6,397 bases of DNA from Euryarchaeota archaeon UBA128. Its GTDB lineage: Archaea > Thermoplasmatota > Poseidoniia > Poseidoniales > Poseidoniaceae. Below the pieces are notes generated by a model, which was not told the DNA's origin, searched no databases, and worked only from the letters and a program-made list of their open reading frames with translations. The position numbers were made by a program, and so were the translations under genes. The stretch spans positions 1 to 6,397 of the forward strand of contig DALZ01000153.1 of assembly GCA_002496955.1 (NCBI GenBank), read 5' to 3'. Shown here in pieces: positions 1 through 5,413 of this stretch. How positions within the stretch are numbered: position 1 is the first letter of the stretch; each line of letters begins with the position of its first letter.

Positions 1-117
1 GCAGGCTTCATTTGGTTTCAATACAACTTCTTGAGCTTGCCATGTTTTCAAATTGTTAGCATCAACTAATTTTGCCAATATGTTTGGATTATCTCGCCAT
101 CTAAATCTACTGCTCAT
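1..117 (-). CDS. N-terminus of an unrecognised protein, cut by the left edge
   Basis: Reading leftward from an ATG at 117-115, the frame stays open for 39 codons to the edge of the window, so only the N-terminus is seen. It starts MSSRFRWRDNPNILAKLVDA and ends near VVLKPNEAC. The start lies 9 bases after the stop codon of the preceding gene on the same strand, which indicates translation from the same transcript. Only a weak purine-rich ribosome-site candidate (GATGTGG) precedes it. The phrase VLKPNEAC resembles the early strand of proteins that begin with a beta-rich domain such as SPFH/COG4260-like proteins, but 39 residues are too few to assign a family. The call as a gene rests on codon continuity, tight spacing and plausible protein composition. 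The function is unknown. Confidence 0.6.
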   Translation of the reverse strand, partial: MSSRFRWRDNPNILAKLVDANNLKTWQAQEVVLKPNEAC

Positions 118-126
118 TTTACCACA

Positions 127-672
127 TCATTTCTGTTTCTGCCTTAGTCCACCTAGAATTTTGTTCCTTGAATTGAAAAATCCTTGACAACTAGTAATCA
201 TTTGTTGACATTGTTGGATAAGATTAATTATTTCTTGGTCCGGTTTACTGGAACTAAGTGCGTGCTCTGCACTATTAGCTATGTTTATTGCTTTAGTAAC
301 CATTTCAATCGCATCGTGGTCGTGTTTTATCAGTTTCTTGAGGTCAGAAACTTTAACAGAACGAGAGCCAGAAAAAAATGCATGATTCATACCAGTAATT
401 GACTTATCAACATCCTCGATTAGAGAATCGATTTTTGTGTTGGCGAGTTTTGCTGCTTTGGCAATTGATAAATTGCTTGACTTGAATGCCACATCTTGGA
501 TATTGGCAATGTGATTTCTCGCTCGTGTGCCGGCGCGTTTAATTTCGTCTCGGATTAATTTGTCAGCATCACGTCTTTTTCCTTTGGTATAGCCTTCATA
601 TCGAGACAATACTAACTGAATCCCTCGTACGTATGGTAGGACTTCAATCGGCACTGCTGGCATCTGGCTCAT
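127..672 (-). CDS. Uncharacterised alpha-helical protein, last complete gene of the thiamine operon
   Basis: This 181-residue protein has no family that I recognise. It is cytosolic by appearance: no signal peptide, no hydrophobic span long enough for a membrane helix, and a basic C-terminus (GGLRQKQK). The composition predicts mostly helix: a Lys/Arg-rich segment around residues 24-55 (RYEGYTKGKRRDADKLIRDEIKR), then amphipathic stretches at about 70-93, 108-140 and 145-165, suggesting a helical bundle or coiled coil. The frame begins at ATG 672-670, inside the 3' end of thiQ, giving a 29-base overlap. A second in-frame ATG at 663-661 would shorten the overlap to 20 bases, and neither is preceded by a clear ribosome site. 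Position and overlap imply co-transcription with thiR-thiB-thiP-thiQ, and the next gene follows after 9 bases. Any link to thiamine is positional inference only; it may instead work with the truncated gene at the left edge. Confidence 0.7.
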   Translation of the reverse strand: MSQMPAVPIEVLPYVRGIQLVLSRYEGYTKGKRRDADKLIRDEIKRAGTRARNHIANIQDVAFKSSNLSIAKAAKLANTKIDSLIEDVDKSITGMNHAFFSGSRSVKVSDLKKLIKHDHDAIEMVTKAINIANSAEHALSSSKPDQEIINLIQQCQQMITSCQGFFNSRNKILGGLRQKQK

Positions 673-1336
673 GTATACTTTGTGCTTGCTCGTTATTATT
701 GCTTGTGATACCTGGTTTGCAGATGTTTGACCAATTGACCACCCTATCGGAAATTAATTCCGCCTCCTTAAGATCGTGGGTGACATGTATTGCACTAACA
801 TTGCGTTTTTTGATTATGCCTTTTACCTCACTTGCAAGACTTCTTCTCGCATCAATATCCAGTGAAGAGAATGGTTCATCTAACAACAGTAATTTTGGCT
901 GGGCGAGCAATGCTCTCGCCAATATCACACGTTGAGCCTCTCCACCCGATAGTGATGTTACTTTACGGTCTGCAAAATCATCGAGGCCAACATTGCTCAA
1001 GGCTGTTAATACCACCTTTTTCTTGTCGATATTGGTTAACTTTTCCCTATTTCCAAGCAGGATATTGCCGCCGACATTTAGATGTGGATAGAGGATAGGC
1101 GTTTGAAATATAAATCCTAAATCAGTGCTAGGATAGTAACAATTGATTCTATCTTCGGTTGTAATATCCTCAAGGCCAGCGATCATTCTGAGTAGTGTAG
1201 ACTTGCCACACCCACTTGGTCCAATTATCGAGATTATTTCGCCCTCCAGCAATGAAACTGACAAATTTCTGAATATGTCTGTGCCGTTAAATGACTTTGC
1301 TACAACTTGGACTTCGAGTATGCTTCTGCCATTCAT
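644..1336 (-). CDS. thiQ: Thiamine ABC transporter ATP-binding protein ThiQ
   Basis: This is the 230-residue ATPase that powers the ThiBPQ importer from the cytosolic face of the membrane. The nucleotide-binding motifs are all present: Walker A GPSGCGKST (39-47), Q-loop glutamine in FIFQ (78), signature LSGGE (129-133), Walker B LLLLDE (149-154), D-loop SSLD (157-160) and switch histidine in VTHD (187). The length matches E. coli ThiQ (about 232 residues, from memory), and there is no added C-terminal regulatory domain of the MalK type. I place the start at ATG 1336-1334, whose A is shared with the thiP stop TGA, a typical coupled junction; a TTG directly upstream (1339-1337) is also in frame. 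A GGAAGTGGAT ribosome-site-like stretch lies at 1350-1341. Motifs alone would fit many importers, so the thiamine assignment comes from the ThiB and ThiR neighbours. The 3' end overlaps the next gene by 29 bases. Confidence 0.9.
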   Translation of the reverse strand: MNGRSILEVQVVAKSFNGTDIFRNLSVSLLEGEIISIIGPSGCGKSTLLRMIAGLEDITTEDRINCYYPSTDLGFIFQTPILYPHLNVGGNILLGNREKLTNIDKKKVVLTALSNVGLDDFADRKVTSLSGGEAQRVILARALLAQPKLLLLDEPFSSLDIDARRSLASEVKGIIKKRNVSAIHVTHDLKEAELISDRVVNWSNICKPGITSNNNEQAQSIHEPDASSAD

Positions 1337-3090
1337 CAAAATCCACTTCCTTCTGAATTATCTCTAAACTTTTCTGCGATAAAAAATAGCGTAAAAGTCA
1401 GCACCATTAACACCGTTGCTGCAGCCATTGCCATCGGCTGAATCAGTGGGTTGAACTTGGGCTGACTCATTAATTGATCAATAAGTACTGATAAGGTGTC
1501 CCAAGACCCAGAGCGTATCAAAACCCACGACGCGCCAAACTCTCCAAGAGAAAATGCCATTGTCAAGGCTCCCGCAACAACCAGTGGGGCGCGTAAAAAT
1601 GCTGCTTTTCCATGCCACCACGCCTTTAGTGGTCCGAGACCTAACATCATTGCTTGTTCATAATATGTCACGTCTAATGACCTAATTGCTGGTAATAATA
1701 TTCTTATGACAAAAGGAGTGGTAATTATGATGTGGGGAATGGCTGGGATAAATGCCCAGTTGAATAGATTTGGTGACCATTTTAACAGACCCAGCAGAAT
1801 ACCTAAACCAATCATTACGGCAGATAAGGCAAGTGGTATCATGGTCCCAAATTCAACCAATTGCGCCGTTTTTAAACGGTTTTCTCGCTCAAGACGAGCA
1901 ATGCATGACGAGATAATCCAGCCAGTCGGCAAGGCAACTGCTAAGGTGATTAAACAATATACCAGCGAATTGGATAGTGCTTCAGGAATTGGCGTTGTTG
2001 AATAATCACCTGACCATGCTTCTAGCCATGCAGAATTAGTAAATTCAGTATCGGTTGAACCACTATTTCTAACTCTAAATGATGCGATGACGACCATAAG
2101 CATCGGTGTGATAGCAAAAAGTAATCCAGCTAAGATAGTGATTTTTGCTGGTCTGGTTGGCATTTGAGAACTAGACTTAGATAATGATTCGGAGATTGTT
2201 GCATGCATAGATGAGTGCTTTCGTTGGATAGCCGCAGCAGTAATTATTGCTATTGAAAGAATTAATAATTGAACAAGTGAGGTTGAAAGAACAATTTCGC
2301 TAGTGTCAATACGGTATCCGTATATTCCGGCTGAACCTCCTGACTTTGCCATTAGCGTTTCTAAGGTATCTTGGTTTGGAGTTAACCACCTCACAAGAGC
2401 AAATGAGGTAAACGAAAAAACGAAGCATAGTGATGCGGCACAGAGCGTCGCAGGGCCGAGTACTGGCAGCCAAAGATTCCTTAACCGGGATAACCAGCTA
2501 TGACCGCCAGGTAAAAGCCGCAACTGATCTTCCCAAGTTCGATTCATGGTGGATAATGTTGGTTCAATAAATCGAACTACTAATGAGATGTTGAACCACA
2601 CATGAGCAGTGATTAGAGCAATTAGATGTCCAGGATTCGACCATCCTGTTGCTGAGGCAAGCTCTCCAATTAGTCCCGTTTCAAGCCGTAAATCAATACC
2701 TATTGCCGTCAGCGGTCCAGGGCTATCAATCAGCATAAGGAATCCCATTGCAACGATTATCGAAGGTGTAACAAATGGCACTGCTAAAATCGCCCTCAGT
2801 AATTTAATTCTTGACCAATTATATCGTCCTAGGGCCCATGCCAGTGGCAATCCTACCACTACGGTGAACAATGTCGATAGTGTGGCTTCAAGTATAGTAA
2901 ATTCCAGAGCATTTAGTGTGCTTTTGCCGTTAAAGAAGCCACCAATAGCGGTGATTGAACTCATTCCGGTGACAGACTCGAGTCGTGCAATCGCGTAAAC
3001 CAAGGGAGTGAGGGTAAGGGCGATGAATCCGCACACTACACTCCATTGAGTGGAGTTAACCAGCAAACGATGCTGGTTTAGATACTGCAA
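1336..3090 (-). CDS. thiP: Thiamine ABC transporter permease ThiP (fused two-domain)
   Basis: This 584-residue integral membrane protein is the channel of the importer. Two permease halves are fused in one chain, as in bacterial ThiP (about 536 residues) and iron(III) FbpB-type permeases. I count about 12 hydrophobic segments, near residues 16-36, 64-88, 98-120, 155-177, 213-235, 268-288, 316-336, 374-396, 413-435, 448-468, 500-522 and 553-573. Each half carries an EAA-type loop that docks on the ATPase: EDQLRLLPGGHSWLSRLRNL (188-207) and YEQAMMLGLGPLKAWW (477-492), both with the central G. The start is TTG at 3090-3088: the frame is closed by the thiB stop just upstream, a GAGGTG ribosome site sits 5 bases before the TTG, and the next in-frame Met (residue 43) would remove the first membrane segment. 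The gene starts 9 bases after thiB ends and its stop shares a base with the thiQ start. An iron or spermidine permease would look similar; ThiB and ThiR point to thiamine. Confidence 0.9.
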   Translation of the reverse strand: MQYLNQHRLLVNSTQWSVVCGFIALTLTPLVYAIARLESVTGMSSITAIGGFFNGKSTLNALEFTILEATLSTLFTVVVGLPLAWALGRYNWSRIKLLRAILAVPFVTPSIIVAMGFLMLIDSPGPLTAIGIDLRLETGLIGELASATGWSNPGHLIALITAHVWFNISLVVRFIEPTLSTMNRTWEDQLRLLPGGHSWLSRLRNLWLPVLGPATLCAASLCFVFSFTSFALVRWLTPNQDTLETLMAKSGGSAGIYGYRIDTSEIVLSTSLVQLLILSIAIITAAAIQRKHSSMHATISESLSKSSSQMPTRPAKITILAGLLFAITPMLMVVIASFRVRNSGSTDTEFTNSAWLEAWSGDYSTTPIPEALSNSLVYCLITLAVALPTGWIISSCIARLERENRLKTAQLVEFGTMIPLALSAVMIGLGILLGLLKWSPNLFNWAFIPAIPHIIITTPFVIRILLPAIRSLDVTYYEQAMMLGLGPLKAWWHGKAAFLRAPLVVAGALTMAFSLGEFGASWVLIRSGSWDTLSVLIDQLMSQPKFNPLIQPMAMAAATVLMVLTFTLFFIAEKFRDNSEGSGF

Positions 3091-3095
3091 CCTTA

Positions 3096-3101
3096 CACCT
3101 C
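3096..3101 (-). promoter_or_regulatory. Ribosome binding site deciding the TTG start of thiP
   Basis: On the minus strand the sequence reads GAGGTG, then TAAGG, then TTG. The motif matches the archaeal anti-Shine-Dalgarno (GGAGGTGATC core) and overlaps the thiB stop codon. Its 5-base spacing to the TTG supports that rare start codon. Confidence 0.75.
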
Positions 3102-4233
3102 ATTCAGTTGCCGATTGCCATTGGCTTAACCATGAATCCATGTTATCATTGATTCGCTCAATTTCAATATCCGAATTTTCAGTTGGTAGGTCCGAGTGGT
3201 ATCTGTAACCGTTAGTTTCTGGTAATTCATAGCCCTCCAGAACCGGATACATCAGGTTATTCTCAGGCATTTGTGCATTTATTTCTGGGCTAAGTAAATA
3301 CTCAATAAACAATTCAGCTGCGGGAACATTTGCCGCTCCATTGATTATGCCAGTATATTCAACTTGCTGAATCGTTGCTTTCGGCAGGACAAGAGAGGTT
3401 GAATGGGTGTAATTTTCTGCGTAATACGCCTCTACACCGGGGGATTGGCAATATGAAACGGTGATGTGCGCATCGCCAATGTGGCCAGTTGTGTATTCAC
3501 CATATCCACCGGTGTAGTGGGTCTCATATGCTTCAGTCCAACCTGAGGTGAAGATAGCGTCATTTTGGGCCATTGCTCGCCACCAATCAAAAGCATTTGT
3601 TGTATCATCTTCGTCATTCTCAAAGTAGTCAATGGTAGCCACCATGAATGATCTACCGGGCGATGAGGTCACCGGCGAGGGGAAAGCAGCCTTGCCCTTC
3701 CAAACTTCGCTGGTTAAATCCCATAGTGATGTTGGCGCCGTTACATTGTCTTCATCAACAAAATCTTCATCGTAATTCAAGCAAACAGGTCCCTGATCGA
3801 ATGGTATTGCTAGCGGCCCTGAATAAGGTTCTAGTGCCGAAGAACTGATGTTTTGGTAGTTGTCATTACTGGTAAATCCCGTTTCCTGTAACAGGCAATT
3901 TTCGATTGCAGTCTGTAGGTAAGTATTGTCAAGTCCGATCATCAAATCTGCTTGCTGAGCGTTCTTTGTTAGCATCATCTGGTCAAGAATTCCACCGGCA
4001 TCATCCTCTTTGATGAATTCAACTTCATATCCGGTTTCGTTAGTAAATTGCTCTACCATACTGTCACTTAATGCGAGAACATCGTAACTGATAATGCGCA
4101 ATTTTCCATCATCTTCATGTCCAGCAGGCAGTACTTCACAAATCACTTCCTTGTCATCTTCTAGGAATCCAAGGCAGCCGGCAGTAGATGCAGTTACAAG
4201 CAGTATTATACAAAATATCATTTTAGTTTTCAT
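3100..4233 (-). CDS. thiB: Thiamine-binding lipoprotein ThiB (ABC importer substrate-binding protein)
   Basis: This 377-residue extracytoplasmic protein captures the vitamin and hands it to ThiP. It begins with a basic N-terminus, a hydrophobic stretch (5-17) and a lipobox TAGC with Cys20 as the lipid-anchored residue, followed by an acidic linker. The mature part tracks E. coli ThiB as I recall it: ISYD (48-51; YTYDSF in E. coli), ADLMIGLDN (95-103), IPFDQG (143-148), VTSSPG (188-193), SGWTEAY (230-236), VSYCQSP (259-265), NNLMYPV (325-331) and SWLSQWQSA (367-375; WISEWQRA). That run of matches separates it from iron and putrescine binders. Two aromatic ligand-contact positions of E. coli ThiB, Tyr221 and Trp280, seem to be Val267 and Leu327 here, so the exact ligand (thiamine, a phosphate ester or a precursor) is open. 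The start ATG 4233-4231 overlaps the end of thiR by 11 bases and has a strong GGAGGTG site. The stop lies 9 bases before thiP. Confidence 0.9.
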   Translation of the reverse strand: MKTKMIFCIILLVTASTAGCLGFLEDDKEVICEVLPAGHEDDGKLRIISYDVLALSDSMVEQFTNETGYEVEFIKEDDAGGILDQMMLTKNAQQADLMIGLDNTYLQTAIENCLLQETGFTSNDNYQNISSSALEPYSGPLAIPFDQGPVCLNYDEDFVDEDNVTAPTSLWDLTSEVWKGKAAFPSPVTSSPGRSFMVATIDYFENDEDDTTNAFDWWRAMAQNDAIFTSGWTEAYETHYTGGYGEYTTGHIGDAHITVSYCQSPGVEAYYAENYTHSTSLVLPKATIQQVEYTGIINGAANVPAAELFIEYLLSPEINAQMPENNLMYPVLEGYELPETNGYRYHSDLPTENSDIEIERINDNMDSWLSQWQSATE

Positions 4234-5149
4234 TAGTTACACCTCCAATTTGTGCGGCAATCTGATGAGTTCGATCGATTAACTCAAGAGGATTGTGCGC
4301 CAGAATATACAGGCTTGGTTCCCAACCGTATCCCCCCTCATCAAGAATGACGTCAATTTTGGAATGTGAGCCAATCAAGTTGCCTTTGTTGCAGGTAGCA
4401 AATGAGTAACCTAGTTGGTCACACATTTGCTTAACCTTGTCAACATTTACTTTTTCACTGGTAATTTCTGGCCTCAGATTTATGATTGAGGTTTTTGCCT
4501 CATTCATCGTGTGTGCCTGTATTAGAATCGAAGCAAGGTGATTTGAGACGCCGAACGCTGGTGTTTCGTGATGGCGTAGTTTGCCGTTGACAATAGCGAT
4601 TCGTCCTGGAAATGCAGCAACATCTTGAGTTTCTCTAGCACCTTTGGTGCATGAGGCGATATTCATTCCGACGGCGGGAAGTATGTGTTTGATACGATTT
4701 ACATCTAGCCTTCCGATGGCCCATTCCAATCTTCTGAGCAATGCTCTTTCCATCTGTCCACTGTCGAGATTCAATCCTGTCAGGGTTTTGTCAAATCTCA
4801 GCGTTTGGTTTCCAGTAAATTGTAGTTCAACAATCAGTCGTTGCCTTACTACGTTAGCTTCGGAACCGATTGAAGAGAGAGCTTGTGACAACTCGCTGGC
4901 CCATGAATCTACCATTGCCTCGTCAGCGGATGCGCTTAGGCTAATGGTTGGTTTTTGTAAGTGTCTCGAAATCGTGCTTTGGGTCGACCCTAATTTTTCC
5001 GCAATCTCATTTTGTGACCATCCTTTGCCACGCAAATCTTTCGCTACATGTTGATGCAATCTGTCCAGCCATTTGCCGCCAACTTCCCCTAACATTGATG
5101 TGTGGATATCGACATACTTATTCAATATTACTGAGGAATTATTCATCAT
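4223..5149 (-). CDS. thiR: ThiR-type thiamine-responsive transcriptional regulator (HTH + ThiN domain)
   Basis: This 308-residue cytosolic protein is the likely repressor of the operon it heads. Residues about 34-66 form a helix-turn-helix (VAKDLRGKGWSQNEIAEKLGSTQSTISRHL). Residues about 100-147 are a helical linker region. From about 148 to 301 lies a ThiN domain, the fold of archaeal thiamine-phosphate synthase, seen as ILPAVGMNIASC (156-167), GARETQDVAAFPGRI (170-184), FGVSNHLA (199-206) and DEGGYGWEPSLYILAHNPLELID (270-292). ThiN fused to a DNA-binding domain defines ThiR, shown for an archaeal homologue to bind palindromic operators when thiamine phosphates are present. The start is ATG 5149-5147 (a second ATG follows directly). 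No ribosome site precedes it and a TATA-like element lies about 30 bases upstream, so a leaderless or very short-leader message is likely. Autoregulation is inferred from its first place in the thiBPQ operon. A residual synthase activity cannot be excluded. Confidence 0.88.
   Translation of the reverse strand: MMNNSSVILNKYVDIHTSMLGEVGGKWLDRLHQHVAKDLRGKGWSQNEIAEKLGSTQSTISRHLQKPTISLSASADEAMVDSWASELSQALSSIGSEANVVRQRLIVELQFTGNQTLRFDKTLTGLNLDSGQMERALLRRLEWAIGRLDVNRIKHILPAVGMNIASCTKGARETQDVAAFPGRIAIVNGKLRHHETPAFGVSNHLASILIQAHTMNEAKTSIINLRPEITSEKVNVDKVKQMCDQLGYSFATCNKGNLIGSHSKIDVILDEGGYGWEPSLYILAHNPLELIDRTHQIAAQIGGVTNEN
4240..4246 (-). promoter_or_regulatory. Strong ribosome binding site of thiB
   Basis: The minus strand reads GGAGGTG followed 6 bases later by the thiB ATG (4233-4231). 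It is embedded in the last codons of thiR (Gly-Gly-Val), so thiB can be translated from the thiR message and is probably coupled to it. It is the best ribosome site in the window, which fits the need for more binding protein than regulator. Confidence 0.8.
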
Positions 5150-5177
5150 GCATACAATTAATTCGTCACATCACGTC

Positions 5178-5193
5178 AATTTAAGGAAAAAAT
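5178..5193 (-). promoter_or_regulatory. Candidate archaeal BRE/TATA promoter of the thiR-thiBPQ operon
   Basis: On the minus strand the sequence ATTTTTTCC is followed by TTAAATT (5184-5178). The TATA-like core is centred about 32 bases before the thiR ATG. With the usual archaeal spacing of about 26 bases, transcription would start near 5155, giving a leader of roughly 6 bases, which agrees with the missing ribosome site of thiR. Between this box and the ATG, the plus strand carries CGTCA twice, at 5164-5168 and 5174-5178, one helical turn apart, where a bound repressor would block the start site. No transcript data support this. Confidence 0.45.
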
Positions 5194-5196
5194 TTT

Positions 5197-5235
5197 GATT
5201 TACGGTGGGGTTTAAATCATGCTTAATCGTAAATC
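5197..5235. repeat. Inverted repeat GATTTACG/CGTAAATC, candidate operator upstream of thiR
   Basis: A perfect 8-base inverted repeat has arms at 5197-5204 and 5228-5235 with 23 bases between. A third, partly matching half-site TTTAAATC lies at 5211-5218, so GATTTA (5197-5202) also pairs with TAAATC (5213-5218) across 10 bases. The group lies just upstream of the thiR BRE/TATA candidate. This fits an operator for a dimeric regulator such as ThiR, but short AT-rich repeats also arise by chance. Confidence 0.4.
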
Positions 5236-5297
5236 CCTATTTGCCACAGATCAGATAGTATTTTTCTACAGAAAAACCTGTTAAAGGAAAAAATACG

Positions 5298-5313
5298 ATT
5301 CAATCAATTGAAT
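5298..5313. repeat. Palindrome ATTCAAT-CA-ATTGAAT, candidate operator
   Basis: Arms at 5298-5304 and 5307-5313 are perfect 7-base reverse complements with a 2-base centre. It lies near the middle of the divergent region, 100 bases before the decarboxylase start and 148 bases before the thiR start. ThiR operators are known to be palindromic with lineage-specific sequences, so this is a reasonable operator candidate, although the regulator could be another protein. Confidence 0.45.
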
Positions 5314-5332
5314 GCATAATAATTAAAATCAG

Positions 5333-5345
5333 ATTCATAGTGAAT
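5333..5345. repeat. Palindrome ATTCA-TAG-TGAAT, related to the one at 5298-5313
   Basis: Arms at 5333-5337 and 5341-5345 are perfect 5-base reverse complements. They share the outer ATTCA/TGAAT bases of the palindrome at 5298-5313, and GATTCA starts both (5297 and 5332), 35 bases apart. The pair may be two sites for one regulator on the decarboxylase side of the region. Confidence 0.3.
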
Positions 5346-5351
5346 AAAACC
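5342..5351 (+). promoter_or_regulatory. Weak TATA-like candidate for the decarboxylase gene
   Basis: The stretch GAATAAAACC is the closest AT-rich element on the plus strand at promoter distance. It would place transcription start near 5373 and give a leader of about 40 bases. It overlaps the right arm of the 5333-5345 palindrome, so a regulator bound there would interfere with it. The match to an archaeal TATA box is poor. Confidence 0.2.
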
Positions 5352-5413
5352 CTTTTTACCTCAGATTAAGCACCAGACCGCATGCTTCAAAGGATTAGCG
5401 CGATAGGTTCTCG

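Larger units (their letters stand above)
5150..5413. other. Divergent promoter region between thiR and the decarboxylase gene
   Basis: These 264 AT-rich bases separate two genes transcribed outward. I see no ORF worth calling, no tRNA and no hairpin followed by a T-run that would act as a terminator. The region holds a plausible minus-strand BRE/TATA element near the thiR start, a weaker plus-strand candidate, and several short inverted and direct repeats listed separately. Any regulation of both neighbours by ThiR would have to act here. Confidence 0.8.

Noticed and set aside
184..402. 72-codon plus-strand frame opposite the 181-residue gene.
   Set aside because: It is antisense to a longer frame that fits the operon spacing, and its Cys/Phe-rich product looks like random translation.
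1706..2998. Plus-strand open frames of 66-129 codons opposite thiP (1706-2005, 2303-2503, 2609-2998).
   Set aside because: They lie antisense to a well-supported permease gene, resemble no protein family and follow from its codon pattern.
1336..4233. Iron(III) or spermidine/putrescine importer instead of a thiamine importer.
   Set aside because: Permease and ATPase alone would allow it, but the binding protein follows the ThiB motif series (GLDN, GWTEAY, MYPV, SWLSQWQ), and the first gene of the operon is a ThiN-domain regulator.
4644..5184. Plus-strand open frames of 136 and 78 codons opposite thiR.
   Set aside because: They are antisense to the recognised HTH-ThiN gene, overlap one another and show no recognisable motif or ribosome site.
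5236..5258. Possible TPP riboswitch on the minus strand: CTGATCTG (5254-5247) followed by TGGCAAATAGGGA resembles the 3' half of the THI element.
   Set aside because: The required pairing of the short CUGG/CCAG stem is missing. The only CTGAG-like partner lies about 110 bases upstream without a matching helix, and the likely thiR start site is downstream of the motif. A protein regulator is already present.
5261..5276. Hairpin TTTTTC-TACA-GAAAAA as a terminator.
   Set aside because: The stem is only 6 pairs, almost all A-T, with no following T-run on either strand, and it lies between divergent promoters where no transcript needs to end.
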